From: Streptomyces olindensis
Lineage (GTDB): Bacteria; Actinomycetota; Actinomycetes; Streptomycetales; Streptomycetaceae
Assembly: GCA_000696115.1 (NCBI GenBank)
Contig: JJOH01000004.1
Span: 1-64,000, forward strand
Direction: 5' to 3'
Length of the DNA: 64,000 nt
The position numbers were made by a program, and so were the translations under genes. The notes below the pieces were generated by a model. The model was not told the DNA's origin, did no database searches, and worked only from the letters and a program-made list of their open reading frames with translations. Of this stretch, positions 24,349 to 34,162 are shown piece after piece. Position 1 is the first letter of the stretch, and every line of letters begins with the position of its first letter.

Positions 24349-26934
24349 ATGACGACTTCCGCGACCTCCGGAACCGGCCCCACCGAGAACTCCCTGCGTC
24401 GCGCCCTGAAACGGGCCAGGGACGGCGTCTCCCTCGACGTCGCCGAGGCGGCGGTCCTGCTCCAGGCCCGGGGCGAGCAGTTGGAGGACCTGTCGGCCTC
24501 GGCCGCCCGGGTGCGGGACGCGGGCCTGGAGGCGGCCGGCCGGCCCGGCGTCATCACGTACTCCAAGAGCGTCTTCATCCCGCTGACCCGGCTGTGCCGG
24601 GACAAGTGCCACTACTGCACGTTCGTCACCGTCCCCGGCAAGCTCCGCCGGGAGGGCCACGGGATGTTCATGTCCCCGGACGAGGTGCTGGACATCGCCC
24701 GCAAGGGCGCCGCCCTCGGCTGCAAGGAAGCCCTCATCACCCTCGGCGACAAGCCCGAGGACCGCTGGCCCGAGGCGCGCGAGTGGCTCGACGCGCACGG
24801 CTACGACGACACCCTCGCCTACGTCCGCGCCATCTCCATCCGCATCCTGGAGGAGACGGGCCTGCTGCCCCACCTCAACCCGGGCGTCATGTCCTGGACC
24901 GACTTCCAGCGCCTCAAGCCCGTGGCGCCCAGCATGGGCATGATGCTGGAGACCACCGCGACCCGCCTGTGGTCGGAGCCGGGCGGCCCCCACCACGGCT
25001 CGCCCGACAAGGAGCCCGCCGTCCGGCTGCGCGTCCTGGAGGACGCAGGGCGTTCCTCCGTCCCCTTCACCTCCGGGGTGCTGATAGGCATCGGCGAGAC
25101 CTACGAGGAACGCGCAGAGTCCCTGTTCGCGCTGCGCAAGGTGTCCCGGGCCTACCACGGGATCCAGGAATTGATCATCCAGAACTTCCGTGCCAAGCCG
25201 GACACCGCGATGCGCGGCATGCCCGACGCGGAACTGGACGAACTCGTCGCCACGGTCGCCGTCGCCCGCCTTCTGATGGGCCCGAGCGGCAACATCCAGG
25301 CCCCGCCCAACCTCGTCGACGACGAGTACGAGCGGCTGATCCGGGCCGGCATCGACGACTGGGGCGGCGTCTCCCCGCTCACCATCGACCACGTCAACCC
25401 CGAGCGCCCCTGGCCGCAGATCGAGCAGCTCGCCGAGAAGTCCCGCGCGGCCGGGTTCGAACTGCGCGAACGGCTCTGCGTGTACCCGGAGTTCGTGCGG
25501 CGCGGCGAGCCCTGGCTGGACCCGCGGCTGCGCCCGCACGTGGCGGCGCTGGCCGACCCGGAGACCGGCCTGGCCCGCCCCGAGGCCCTCCCGCGGGGGC
25601 TGCCGTGGCAGGAGCCGGAGGAGGTCTTCGTCGCCTCCGGCCGCACCGACCTGCACACCTCCATCGACACCGACGGCCGTACGTCCGACCGCCGGGACGA
25701 CTTCGACGAGGTCTACGGCGACTGGGGCGCCCTGCGCGAGGCCGCCGCCCCGGGCATGGCACCCGAGCGCATCGACACCGACGTACGCGAGGCCCTGCGC
25801 ACGGCCGCCGACGACCCGACCCGGCTCACCGACGACGAGGCGCTGGCCCTGCTCCACGCGGACGGACCGGCCCTGGACGCCCTCGCGCGCGTCGCGGACG
25901 ACGTCCGCAAGTCGGCCGTCGGCGACGACGTCACCTACATCGTCACCCGCAACATCAACTTCACCAACGTCTGCTACACCGGCTGCCGCTTCTGCGCCTT
26001 CGCCCAGCGCCGCACCGACGCCGACGCCTACACCCTCTCCCTCGACCAGGTCGCCGACCGGGCCCAGCAGGCGTGGGACGTGGGCGCGGTGGAGGTCTGC
26101 ATGCAGGGCGGCATCCACCCGGACCTGCCCGGCACGGCCTACTTCGACATCGCGCGGGCGGTGAAGGAGCGCGTCCCCGGGATGCACGTGCACGCCTTCT
26201 CGCCGATGGAGGTCGTCAACGGCGCGACCCGCACCGGTATGTCGATCCGCGAGTGGTTGACCGCCGCGAAGGAAGCCGGCCTGGACACCATCCCGGGCAC
26301 GGCCGCCGAGATCCTCGACGACGAGGTCCGCTGGATCCTCACCAAGGGCAAGCTGCCCGCCGCCGACTGGATCGAGGTCGTGACGACCGCCCACGAGCTG
26401 GGCATCCGGTCGTCCTCGACGATGATGTACGGGCACGTGGACCAGCCCCGCCACTGGCTCGGGCACCTGCGCACCCTCGCCGGTATCCAGCAGCGCACCG
26501 GTGGCTTCACGGAGTTCGTGACGCTGCCGTTCGTGCACACCAACGCGCCCGTGTACCTGGCGGGGATCGCCCGTCCGGGCCCGACGATGCGGGACAACCG
26601 TGCGGTCACCGCCATGGCCCGGCTGCTGCTGCACCCGCACATCCCCAACATCCAGACCAGCTGGGTGAAGCTGGGCACGGAGGGCGCGGCCGAGATGCTC
26701 CGCTCCGGCGCGAACGACCTGGGCGGCACGCTCATGGAGGAGACCATCTCCCGGATGGCGGGCTCGTCGTACGGCTCGTACAAGTCGGTCAAGGACCTGA
26801 TCGCCGTGGCGGACACGGCCGGGCGGCCCGCCAAGCCCCGTACCACCCTCTACGGCGAGGTCCCGGAGGAACGGCAGCGGGCGGCACAGGCGTCGGACGG
26901 GCACCTGCCGGAGCTGCTGCCGGTGCTGGACTGA
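24349..26934 (+). CDS. fbiC: FO synthase, bifunctional CofG/CofH
   Basis: 861-aa fusion of two radical-SAM enzymes that together make FO, the deazaflavin core of cofactor F420, from tyrosine and a ribityl-uracil intermediate. The CofG half carries the cluster motif CRDKCHYC at about residues 83-90; the CofH half carries CYTGCRFC at about 542-549. The half-boundary is near 430-460. Length and the fused order are those of actinobacterial FbiC. F420 made here would serve the LLM and DUF385 oxidoreductases in the window. It converges with the membrane gene at 26944, with a ten-base gap. Confidence 0.97.
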   Translation: MTTSATSGTGPTENSLRRALKRARDGVSLDVAEAAVLLQARGEQLEDLSASAARVRDAGLEAAGRPGVITYSKSVFIPLTRLCRDKCHYCTFVTVPGKLRREGHGMFMSPDEVLDIARKGAALGCKEALITLGDKPEDRWPEAREWLDAHGYDDTLAYVRAISIRILEETGLLPHLNPGVMSWTDFQRLKPVAPSMGMMLETTATRLWSEPGGPHHGSPDKEPAVRLRVLEDAGRSSVPFTSGVLIGIGETYEERAESLFALRKVSRAYHGIQELIIQNFRAKPDTAMRGMPDAELDELVATVAVARLLMGPSGNIQAPPNLVDDEYERLIRAGIDDWGGVSPLTIDHVNPERPWPQIEQLAEKSRAAGFELRERLCVYPEFVRRGEPWLDPRLRPHVAALADPETGLARPEALPRGLPWQEPEEVFVASGRTDLHTSIDTDGRTSDRRDDFDEVYGDWGALREAAAPGMAPERIDTDVREALRTAADDPTRLTDDEALALLHADGPALDALARVADDVRKSAVGDDVTYIVTRNINFTNVCYTGCRFCAFAQRRTDADAYTLSLDQVADRAQQAWDVGAVEVCMQGGIHPDLPGTAYFDIARAVKERVPGMHVHAFSPMEVVNGATRTGMSIREWLTAAKEAGLDTIPGTAAEILDDEVRWILTKGKLPAADWIEVVTTAHELGIRSSSTMMYGHVDQPRHWLGHLRTLAGIQQRTGGFTEFVTLPFVHTNAPVYLAGIARPGPTMRDNRAVTAMARLLLHPHIPNIQTSWVKLGTEGAAEMLRSGANDLGGTLMEETISRMAGSSYGSYKSVKDLIAVADTAGRPAKPRTTLYGEVPEERQRAAQASDGHLPELLPVLD

Positions 26935-26943
26935 CGCAGCTCG

Positions 26944-28353
26944 CTACTGGCCCCCGGCGTCCGCCGGCTGATGTGCCGTCACGGCGCGGTCGGCCGGGGC
27001 GCCGGGGGATGCCGGCCGCGGCGGAGGGGCGCCCCGGCCCAGCAGGAGCAGGAGCAGGCCGAGGGCGCAGGCGATCGCCGGCCAGTAGACGTAGCGGTAA
27101 TTCGTGGCGGGCATGATCGGCAGATAGCCGAGGATGTAGGCCGCCGAGCTGATGCCCAGCGCCCGGACCGGCATCGCGAAGGTGCCCCGGCCGGGCCGGA
27201 CGGCGAGCATGAGCGCCACGGCGAGCCAGAACCAGCCGCGGAACAGCCACCGCACGTCCGTGGCCATGCCGGTGACGTACGTGTCGAGCATGTCCTCCAG
27301 CCGGGGGTGCGCCACCTCGATGCCCTGGTCGTTGCGGCTGACCCCGGGGTGGTACGGGTAGCCGGTCTCGAACAGCAGGCTGGTGAAGAGCCGCAGCCGG
27401 TACTGGAGGTAGTGCGGCACGTGCCCGCTCATCTCGCGCAGCCACAGGGACGTGATCTCGCCCGAGTCCCCGCGCAGCCCGTCCGCCGGGCGTTCGTAGC
27501 AGGCCCAGTAGGCGTCCGACAGGGCCCCGACGCGACGGCACTCCCGCGCGGCGGCCACGAGCCGGTCCCTGAGGCCGGGTGACACGTCCGCCGACCGCAG
27601 CTCGTCCACCCTCAGCACGTGCACCAGGTCGTCGATCATGATCTGCGCGCCCTGTTTGGTCTGCAGCGGCTGCGCGAACAGGGAGATGGCGGCGGCCGGC
27701 ACGACGAGCCCGGCGACCAGCGCCGCCGTGCACGTCACCCACGTACGGCGCCCGGGAGCCCGCCACAGGGCGAGGACCAGCATCACGAAGACGGGGATCG
27801 CGGCGACGAAGGCGTTCTTGCGCACGAGCATCGCGTAGGCCAGGAACAGCACGCCCAGCCAGAGCAGCCCCCACCGCACGGCGGGACGCGGACGCCTGTC
27901 CCGCAGCCGCAGCCCGGTGAACGCGACCGCGCACGCGGCGAGCAGCGCGAACGCCGCGTGCACGTCCTTCCACACGACCCCGGCGAAGGTCAGCACGAAC
28001 GGCGTCAGCCCGAGGCCGAGCACGGCGAGCGAACCGCCCCGGCTCCCGGTCAGCCCCCACACGCACCAGGCCAGCACCCCGAGCGCGCCCCAGAAGACGA
28101 CGGCCTGGAGGACGAGCATGGAGCTGATCGAGCCGGTCACCGCGATCAGCGCCCGCCACACCAGGCTCAGTACGGGCGGATGCCAGTCGGTCAGGGGCCT
28201 CTTGCCCTCCGCCTGCTGGAGCTGGTCGAGGCTGTCGGGGCTCAGATAGCCCGGGGCGAAGACCAGGATCGTGCTCAAACAGCAGAGTGCGGCGACGGCG
28301 GCCAGACTCCACATCCAGCGCTGCGCGAACGGCAACCGTCCCTTTTGTCCCAT
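26944..28353 (-). CDS. Polytopic membrane protein, possible GT-C-type glycosyltransferase
   Basis: 469-aa protein with about ten hydrophobic helices and one long outside loop (about residues 225-330). The first loop contains PGYLSPDSLDQLQQAEG and DWHPPVLSLVW, a D/H-rich loop of the type seen between helices 1 and 2 of GT-C sugar transferases. A late loop contains PATNYRYVYWP, which is common in the same superfamily. It lies next to genes for GtrA and a GT2 transferase, which supports a role in surface glycan assembly. The exact reaction cannot be told. Confidence 0.75.
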   Translation of the reverse strand: MGQKGRLPFAQRWMWSLAAVAALCCLSTILVFAPGYLSPDSLDQLQQAEGKRPLTDWHPPVLSLVWRALIAVTGSISSMLVLQAVVFWGALGVLAWCVWGLTGSRGGSLAVLGLGLTPFVLTFAGVVWKDVHAAFALLAACAVAFTGLRLRDRRPRPAVRWGLLWLGVLFLAYAMLVRKNAFVAAIPVFVMLVLALWRAPGRRTWVTCTAALVAGLVVPAAAISLFAQPLQTKQGAQIMIDDLVHVLRVDELRSADVSPGLRDRLVAAARECRRVGALSDAYWACYERPADGLRGDSGEITSLWLREMSGHVPHYLQYRLRLFTSLLFETGYPYHPGVSRNDQGIEVAHPRLEDMLDTYVTGMATDVRWLFRGWFWLAVALMLAVRPGRGTFAMPVRALGISSAAYILGYLPIMPATNYRYVYWPAIACALGLLLLLLGRGAPPPRPASPGAPADRAVTAHQPADAGGQ

Positions 28354-28371
28354 GTGCCGGATGCTAACGGC

Positions 28372-28842
28372 TCAGGGAGCGACGAAGACGTAGCGCCGGT
28401 AGGCGTAGAAGCGGAACAGGGTCGCCAGCGCCCAGCCGAGGATGCGGGCGGTGTTGTCGCTGAGCGCCGAGTCGAGCCCGAGCAGATGCCGGGAGGTGAA
28501 GACCGTCCCCGCGGTGATGGCCAGCCCGACCCCGTTCGCGACGAGGAACAGGGCGAGTTCACGCGTCACCTGCTCGCGGTGCCGGTGGCGGTAGGTCCAG
28601 TAGCGGTTCCCGGCCCAGCTGAACAGGGCCGCCGCGGCCGTCGCGACGACCGACGCCCGGACGGGGGAGTCCCGCATCACCCCGCCCCCGGCGCCGCCGG
28701 GCAGCCCGAAGACGAGCAGGTTGTAGCCGCCGTTGTCGACGACGAACGCCAGGGCCCCGACGACGCCGAACTTGGCGGCCTCGCGCCAGATGCCCCGGAG
28801 GGTGTCGCGCACGCGCAGTGTCACAGATGCGAGGACCGGCAC
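28372..28842 (-). CDS. GtrA family membrane protein
   Basis: 156-aa protein with four hydrophobic helices: FGVVGALAFVVDNGGYNLLVF, VRASVVATAAAALFSW, ELALFLVANGVGLAITAG and ILGWALATLFRFYAY. The pattern and the C-terminal FRFYAYRRYVF fit the GtrA family, thought to move polyprenyl-phosphate sugars across the membrane. It is divergent from the GT2 gene (99 bases between), a partner type that often makes the polyprenyl-phosphate sugar, and it is followed by the polytopic protein on the same strand. Confidence 0.88.
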   Translation of the reverse strand: MPVLASVTLRVRDTLRGIWREAAKFGVVGALAFVVDNGGYNLLVFGLPGGAGGGVMRDSPVRASVVATAAAALFSWAGNRYWTYRHRHREQVTRELALFLVANGVGLAITAGTVFTSRHLLGLDSALSDNTARILGWALATLFRFYAYRRYVFVAP

Positions 28843-28941
28843 ACGGCGAGCGTAACGACCCGGCGCGCCCTCACCGTACAGACGCGCTCATATCGCATGA
28901 TTTCCTACCGAATGAGACATCGGTCCGAGGGAGGAGTGGTC

Positions 28942-29934
28942 GTGGAACCGACGATCGCGTGTGTCGTGCCGTGTCACAACGAGGAGGCGGCCGTCGGCAA
29001 GGTCGTCCGCGACCTGCGGGCGGCCCTCCCCGAAGCCGACATCTACGTCTACGACAACGCCTCCACCGACCGCACCGTGGAGATCGCCCGGGAAGCGGGC
29101 GCGATCGTCCGGACGGAGCCCCGTAAGGGCAAGGGCAACGTCATCCGCCGCGCCTTCGCCGACGTCGACGCGGACGCCCTGCTCATCGTCGACGGCGACG
29201 ACACCTACGACGCCTCCCGCGCCCGCGACCTCGTCGACCTGCTCTTCGAGGGGCCGTACGACCAGGTCGTCGGCGCCCGCCGGGTGACGGTCGACGGGGC
29301 CTACCGGGCCGGGCACGCGGCCGGCAACAAACTGCTCACCGGGGCGGTGCGGTCCCTGTTCGGCAACGACGTGACCGACATGCTCAGCGGCTACCGGGTC
29401 TTCTCGCGGCGGTTCGTGAAGTCCTTCCCGGCCCTGGCCCGCGAGTTCGAGACCGAGACCGAGATGACCATCCACGCGCTGCACCTGCGGCTCCCCACGG
29501 CGGAGGTCGCCGTCGACTACCGCGTCCGGCCCGCGGGCGGCGAGAGCAAGCTGCGCACCTACCGGGACGGCTGGTGCATCCTGCGGGTCATCCTCGACCT
29601 GGCCCGCCGCGAGCGGCCCTCCCTCGTGCACACCCTGATCGCAGGCGTGCTGGCCCTGGTCTCGGTCGTCCTCGGCATCCCCGTCGTCACCGAGTTCGTG
29701 CGGACGGGCAGCGTGCCCCGCCTCCCCACGGCGGTCCTCGCCGCCGCCATCATGACCATCGCGGCGCTCGTCCTGCTCGTGGGCTACATCCTGGAGTCGC
29801 TCACGCACATGCGGCAGGAGCAGTCCCGGCTGGTGCACCTCGCCTACCCGGCGCCGGTGCGCTCCCCGCGCCACATCGCCCACGGCGTCGGCACCGGCCC
29901 CGTCCCGGTCCGCAAACCCCTCGGCGGGCCCTGA
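28942..29934 (+). CDS. Glycosyltransferase family 2 (polyprenyl-phosphate sugar synthase type)
   Basis: 330-aa GT-A enzyme: ACVVPCHNEEAAVGKVV, the nucleotide-sugar site VYDNASTDRTVE, the metal motif IVDGDDTYDASRA, and acceptor region DMLSGYRVFSRRFVKSFP, followed by two C-terminal membrane helices (about 225-245 and 260-280). This is the dolichol/undecaprenyl-phosphate glycosyltransferase arrangement. GTG at 28942 has GGGAGG seven bases upstream; in-frame ATG codons further upstream lack such a site. It is divergent from gtrA. Confidence 0.9.
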   Translation: MEPTIACVVPCHNEEAAVGKVVRDLRAALPEADIYVYDNASTDRTVEIAREAGAIVRTEPRKGKGNVIRRAFADVDADALLIVDGDDTYDASRARDLVDLLFEGPYDQVVGARRVTVDGAYRAGHAAGNKLLTGAVRSLFGNDVTDMLSGYRVFSRRFVKSFPALAREFETETEMTIHALHLRLPTAEVAVDYRVRPAGGESKLRTYRDGWCILRVILDLARRERPSLVHTLIAGVLALVSVVLGIPVVTEFVRTGSVPRLPTAVLAAAIMTIAALVLLVGYILESLTHMRQEQSRLVHLAYPAPVRSPRHIAHGVGTGPVPVRKPLGGP

Positions 29935-30012
29935 GCCGCCAGGGGACCGGCACGCGCGCAGTACGATGATCGGAACCCCGGGGTGTGCGGGGTCCCGTGA
30001 CTGAGGAGATGC

Positions 30013-30579
30013 GTGCCGGTGCCTGCCCGACTTCCTTCGTGGGCCTGGGTGACCGGGCTGACCGTGGGAGCGATAGCCGCGGTGACGGTCCTGGCCGTGC
30101 AGGCGGACCAGGGCCCGCACCCCACCGCCACCTCGGCCAAGCCGAGCAGCACGGCATCGGCGGGCGCGCAGCCCACTCCCACCGCCTCGGCCCCGGCGCG
30201 GGTGCCCGACGGCTCCGGCACCGGCCGGCGCATCGTCTACTCCCTCGGTGAGAAGCGGGTGTGGCTGGTCGACGCGAGCGAGGCGACCCGCCGCACCTTC
30301 ACGGTGTGGCCGGGCACGGTCAGCCCCGACCCCGGCACGTACACGGTGTCGTCGCGCAACGCGGCCACGACCGGCTCGGACGGCGTCCAGATCGAGCACA
30401 TCGTCTACTTCGCCGCGAAGTCCGGCGTCTCCGTCGCCTTCTCCAACGCGGTCGACGGGGCCTCGCCGCCGCCCGCCGCGTCCGGCACGCAGACGGGCGG
30501 GGTCCGGATGCGGAAGGCGGACGGCTCGGCCCTGTGGGCGTTCGGCACGGTCGGCACGACCGTGACCGTGGTCAAGTAG
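30013..30579 (+). CDS. Membrane-anchored L,D-transpeptidase-like protein lacking catalytic Cys/His
   Basis: 188-aa protein with an N-terminal membrane anchor (about 9-29), an Ala/Thr/Pro linker and a YkuD-like domain: RRIVYSLGEKRVWLVDASE, PGTVSPDPGTYTVSSRN, VYFAAKSGVSVAFSN, GGVRMRKADGSALWAFGTVG and TTVTVV. In active L,D-transpeptidases the HFH and SHGCVRM motifs supply the catalytic His and Cys; here the positions read VAFSN and QTGGVRM, so both are missing. It is probably a cell-wall-binding or regulatory relative. GTG 30013 is close to GGAG (four bases); GTG 30019 has a better spacing. Confidence 0.72.
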   Translation: MPVPARLPSWAWVTGLTVGAIAAVTVLAVQADQGPHPTATSAKPSSTASAGAQPTPTASAPARVPDGSGTGRRIVYSLGEKRVWLVDASEATRRTFTVWPGTVSPDPGTYTVSSRNAATTGSDGVQIEHIVYFAAKSGVSVAFSNAVDGASPPPAASGTQTGGVRMRKADGSALWAFGTVGTTVTVVK

Positions 30580-31084
30580 CGGACGACTCCGAGCGCGGGG
30601 CCGACAACTGGTTGACGATCAGCACGACCCCGCTGAACAGGAAGATCCGGGTCGCGGCGTCCAGCCCGTTCCAGCTCTTCGACTGCCACATCGAGAACCA
30701 CTCACCGCCGATCGCGATGAACCCGGCCCCGAACAGCAGCATCACCATCAGCAGCCCGTACGTCGACATCCGCCGGGCACGCGCCGCGTCGCGTCTGGCC
30801 CACAGCCAGCTCCCGTATATGAGGACGAGCGCGGCGACGGTCTCCCACACGATGATCGCGACATAGGCGGCGTCCTGGAGCCCCTGGTTCGTGATGGCCC
30901 GCCACATCAGGTCCTCGTCCTTGAACGTGGTGTCCATGGCCAGCACATGACGGACGAACTGCTGGTTGGTTCCGAAGTCGGTGATGTTCCCGAAGGCGAC
31001 GAGCGCCATGTAGAGGGCGATGGTGGCGGTGAGCAGCAAGGCGGCGAGGGACAGCCCGCCGCGTGAGGTTGTGGAGGTGGCCAT
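30572..31084 (-). CDS. DUF2165 family membrane protein
   Basis: 170-aa integral membrane protein with four helices. Typical DUF2165 features are the N-terminal LTATIALYMALVAFGNITDF, the loop FVRHVLAMDTTF, the ITNQGLQDAAYVAIIVWET helix, and GGEWFSMWQSKSWNG with the last helix. Function of the family is unknown. ATG at 31084 is used; ATG at 31093 would add three residues. Its 3' end overlaps the previous gene by eight bases. Confidence 0.85.
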   Translation of the reverse strand: MATSTTSRGGLSLAALLLTATIALYMALVAFGNITDFGTNQQFVRHVLAMDTTFKDEDLMWRAITNQGLQDAAYVAIIVWETVAALVLIYGSWLWARRDAARARRMSTYGLLMVMLLFGAGFIAIGGEWFSMWQSKSWNGLDAATRIFLFSGVVLIVNQLSAPRSESSAT

Positions 31085-31182
31085 GTCGATCATTCTTCCC
31101 GGGCACGACCGCGGTTGTCCCCCCAACCGCTGAGCGAGAATGACGACGCGGGACGGCCGGCGAGGCGAGGGGGACGGAACGG

Positions 31183-33693
31183 ATGGCGCAGACGAGACCG
31201 TCGGTGCAGGAGCTGATACGCCGGCGGAGCCGGGCCGGATTCGTCGGCCGGTCCGCCGAACGGTCCGCCTTCCGCGCGAACTTCGACACCGCGCCGCACG
31301 ACGAACGCCACCGCTTCCGCTTCCACGTGCACGGCAACGCCGGCGTCGGAAAGACCTTCCTCCTCAGGGAGTTGGAGCAGATCGCCCGCGAACGGGGCGC
31401 GCTGACCGCGTACGTCGACGACAGCGCCGGCAGCGTGCCGGAGGTGATGGCGGAGATCAGCCGCCAGTTCGCCGCCCAGGGCAGCCGCCTGAAGGACCTG
31501 GACCGCCTGCTCGCCGCCCACCGCGAGCGCCGGCACGAGGCGGAGCTGGCGGCCCTCACGGCCCTGCACACGGAGACGGAGGAGACCGGCGGGCCGTCGG
31601 CGGGCGGGCGGCTGGTGGCCCGGGCGGGGGTGGTGGCCGCCGGGATGGTGCCGGTCGTCGGCCCGCTGGCGGGACTGCTGGACCCGGACCAGGTCGCCGA
31701 GGGCGCGGGCCGGTTGCGCGCGAGCCTCGTCGCCCGCTTCCGCGACCGTGAGGACCTCCAACTGGTCCTCGCCCCGGAGCAGGTGCTCACCCCGGTCCTC
31801 CTGCGCGAGCTCTCCGACGCGGCCGCGCCCTGGATCGCGCTCTTCCTCGACACGTACGAGCGGACGGGCCCCTACCTGGACCCCTGGCTCCACACCACGA
31901 TGACGACCGACCGCCACGGCCCCCTGCCCGCCACGACCGTGGTGGTCACGGCGGGGCAGCGGCCCCTGGACGGCTCCCGCTGGGGCGGCCTGGCGGACTT
32001 CGTGACGGACCTGCCCCTCGCTCCCTTCACGGAGGCGGAGGCGCGCGGCCTGCTGGCCGCCAGGGGCGTGACCGCCGAACCCGTCGTCGAGGAGGTCCTC
32101 CGCCTCACCGGCGGCCTCCCCGTCCTCGTCTCCACCCTCGCCGAGGCCCGCCCCGCCGACCCGGACGACGTCGGCGACCCGAGCGCCACGGCGGTGGACC
32201 GTTTCCTGAAGTGGGAGCGCGACCCGGCCCGGCGCGCCGCCGCCCTGTGCTGCGCCCTGCCCAGATGGCTCGACGGCGACGTGTTCCGGGCGGCGGCCGA
32301 CTGCCCCGACGAGGACGCGGACGCCGTCTACGACTGGCTGCGGTCCCTGCCGTTCGTCACCGACCGCGACGGCGGCCGCCTGCGCTACCACGACGTCGTA
32401 CGGGCACCGATGCTGCGCGCCGAGCGGCGCCGGTCGCCGCGCGGGTGGGCGGAACGACAGCGGCGGCTGGCGCGGGCGTTCCGGGACTGGCGCGAGGAGA
32501 CCGGCGCGGGCCGGGACACCGGGGAACTGTGGGCGGACGAGACCTGGCGCGAACTGCGGCTGGCGGAGACGTACCACCTGCTGTGCGCCGGGGAACGGGA
32601 CGCGCTGGCGCGGGCGTTGCGGGACTTCGTAGCCGCGTGCGACGCCGGTGCGGGCGTGGCGGCACGGTGGGCCCGCGCACTGCTGGACGCCGGGCAGGAC
32701 GCGGACGCCGAGGAGACGGCCCGGTGGGGCAGGGACCTGACGGCGGCCCTCGACACCGAGGGCGTCACCACCGCGCTCGGGCTCCTCCTGCGCCACGCGG
32801 CCCTCGACGCGCCGACCCAGGCCCGGGCCCGGGTCGTACGGGGCGACGAACTGCGCGGCGCGGGCGCCCACGCGCAGGCCCTCGCCGAGTACGACCGGGC
32901 CGTCGCCCTCGACCCCGAACTGGCCCTCGCCCACCGGCACCGCGCCGCGGTCCGGGGAGAACTCGGCGACCACGAGGCGGCCATCGCCGACCTGGACCGG
33001 GCCGTCGCGCTGGAGCCCGGCGACGCCTGGCACGTCGCCCTGCGCGGCGAACACCACCGGATCGCCGGGCACGACGCCGAGGCGATCCGCGACCTGACCG
33101 AAGCCGTCCGCCTCGACCCCACCGCCGAGTTCGCCTGGGCCTCCCGGGGCGCCACCCACGCACGCGCCGGAGACCTGGACGCCGCCCTCGCCGACCTGGG
33201 GCGGGCCCTGGACCTCAAGCCGGACTACGCCTGGGCGCTCGCCCGCCGCGCCCGGGTGTGGCGAGCCCGGGGCGACTCCGCACGCCAGCTGGCCGACCTC
33301 GACGACGCCCTCGCCCAGAGCCCCGACTGGGCCTGGGCCCGCTGCGAACGCGCCGACGCGCTGCGGGCCCAGGGCCGCGACGAGGAGGCGGTCGCCGACC
33401 TGGACGTCGCCCTGGCCCTGGACCCCGCCTACGCCTCGGCCTACGCGAGCCGGGGCGCGTCCCTGGCCCACCTCGGCCGCCCGGCGGAGGCACTGGCCGA
33501 CCTGGACCGGGCGGTGGAGCTGCGGCCGGGGTACGTCTGGGCGCTGTGCCGCCGGGCCGTCCTCCACGCGGCCATGGGCCGGCAGGAGGAGGCCCGGGCC
33601 GATGTGGAACGCGTTCGCGCGCTGGATTCCGAGGCGGCGCAGCACTTTTCGGATACCGACCGCGCGGTACTGGGCTCTGTCCTCGAGGGGTGA
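31183..33693 (+). CDS. ATPase (AAA/STAND-like) with C-terminal TPR repeats
   Basis: 836-aa protein. The Walker A motif GNAGVGKT is at residues 51-58; an acidic hydrophobic Walker B-like strand ALFLDTYER lies near 225, and GLPVLVSTLAEAR near 310 is typical of the winged region following such ATPases. From about 545 to the end there are roughly eight TPR units of the type LADLDRAVELRPGYVWAL. The layout suggests a signal-transducing or chaperone-like ATPase; no DNA-binding domain is visible. It is not related in domain order to AfsR. It is divergent from the DUF2165 gene. Confidence 0.85.
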   Translation: MAQTRPSVQELIRRRSRAGFVGRSAERSAFRANFDTAPHDERHRFRFHVHGNAGVGKTFLLRELEQIARERGALTAYVDDSAGSVPEVMAEISRQFAAQGSRLKDLDRLLAAHRERRHEAELAALTALHTETEETGGPSAGGRLVARAGVVAAGMVPVVGPLAGLLDPDQVAEGAGRLRASLVARFRDREDLQLVLAPEQVLTPVLLRELSDAAAPWIALFLDTYERTGPYLDPWLHTTMTTDRHGPLPATTVVVTAGQRPLDGSRWGGLADFVTDLPLAPFTEAEARGLLAARGVTAEPVVEEVLRLTGGLPVLVSTLAEARPADPDDVGDPSATAVDRFLKWERDPARRAAALCCALPRWLDGDVFRAAADCPDEDADAVYDWLRSLPFVTDRDGGRLRYHDVVRAPMLRAERRRSPRGWAERQRRLARAFRDWREETGAGRDTGELWADETWRELRLAETYHLLCAGERDALARALRDFVAACDAGAGVAARWARALLDAGQDADAEETARWGRDLTAALDTEGVTTALGLLLRHAALDAPTQARARVVRGDELRGAGAHAQALAEYDRAVALDPELALAHRHRAAVRGELGDHEAAIADLDRAVALEPGDAWHVALRGEHHRIAGHDAEAIRDLTEAVRLDPTAEFAWASRGATHARAGDLDAALADLGRALDLKPDYAWALARRARVWRARGDSARQLADLDDALAQSPDWAWARCERADALRAQGRDEEAVADLDVALALDPAYASAYASRGASLAHLGRPAEALADLDRAVELRPGYVWALCRRAVLHAAMGRQEEARADVERVRALDSEAAQHFSDTDRAVLGSVLEG

Positions 33694-33812
33694 ACAGCAT
33701 GCGAATTACCTGTGTGCGGGCGTAATCCGACCGTGACGAATTGCGTGCCGCTGGGGTAACCTCCGAGTCAAGAGGCATGTGGTCTGGTCGAGTTGTTTCC
33801 GGGAGGTGTGCG

Positions 33813-33890
33813 ATGGTGCGGCGGCTGATCCCTGACGAACCCCACCGTCCGGCACCCTCACTCCCGGCTCCCAGCCTTCCCCGGTCCTAG
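33813..33890 (+). CDS. Very small ORF, possible leader peptide
   Basis: 25 codons (MVRRLIPDEPHRP...) preceded by a strong ribosome site GGGAGGT five bases upstream, in an AT-richer stretch that could hold a promoter (33720-33800). It ends 81 bases before the GTG of the next small gene. Too short for family recognition. It could be a leader peptide or a real small protein. Confidence 0.45.
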   Translation: MVRRLIPDEPHRPAPSLPAPSLPRS

Positions 33891-33971
33891 CGCGCCCCTG
33901 CCGGGCTGCCGGACCGTCCCCACCCCCCCTGGGTTTTTCCTTCCAACACCCCTGCATTCAAGGAGGCATCG

Positions 33972-34142
33972 GTGTTCGACGAGCGCAAAGAAGCGGAAAT
34001 GAGGCTGTACTCGGAAAGACTGGCGCGGGAACTCGCCCTGAAGAAGCAGGGCGAGGAGGACACCGAGAACGCCGACAATGCCGAGAACACCGAGAACGCC
34101 GAGAACTCCGAGAATTCGGAAACGGCCACCATCGAAAACTGA
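33972..34142 (+). CDS. Small acidic protein with ENAE repeats
   Basis: 56-aa protein starting at GTG 33972, seven bases after AAGGAGG, which makes translation credible. The first half is a charged helix (FDERKEAEMRLYSERLAREL); the second half is a low-complexity run built on (T/A)EN units. The codon usage (GAG AAC GCC, GAG AAT TCG) is less GC-biased than its neighbours. No family recognised. It converges with the membrane gene at 34163. Confidence 0.6.
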   Translation: MFDERKEAEMRLYSERLARELALKKQGEEDTENADNAENTENAENSENSETATIEN

Positions 34143-34162
34143 GCCGGCCGGCTCGGGCACGG

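Noticed and set aside
24325..26904. An 859-codon minus-strand frame opposite fbiC
   Set aside because: Shadow frame without motifs; fbiC has both radical-SAM clusters.
27619..28941. An upstream extension of the GT2 frame by about 440 codons
   Set aside because: It runs antisense through the membrane protein and gtrA genes; the good ribosome site at 28929 and the family start fix GTG 28942.
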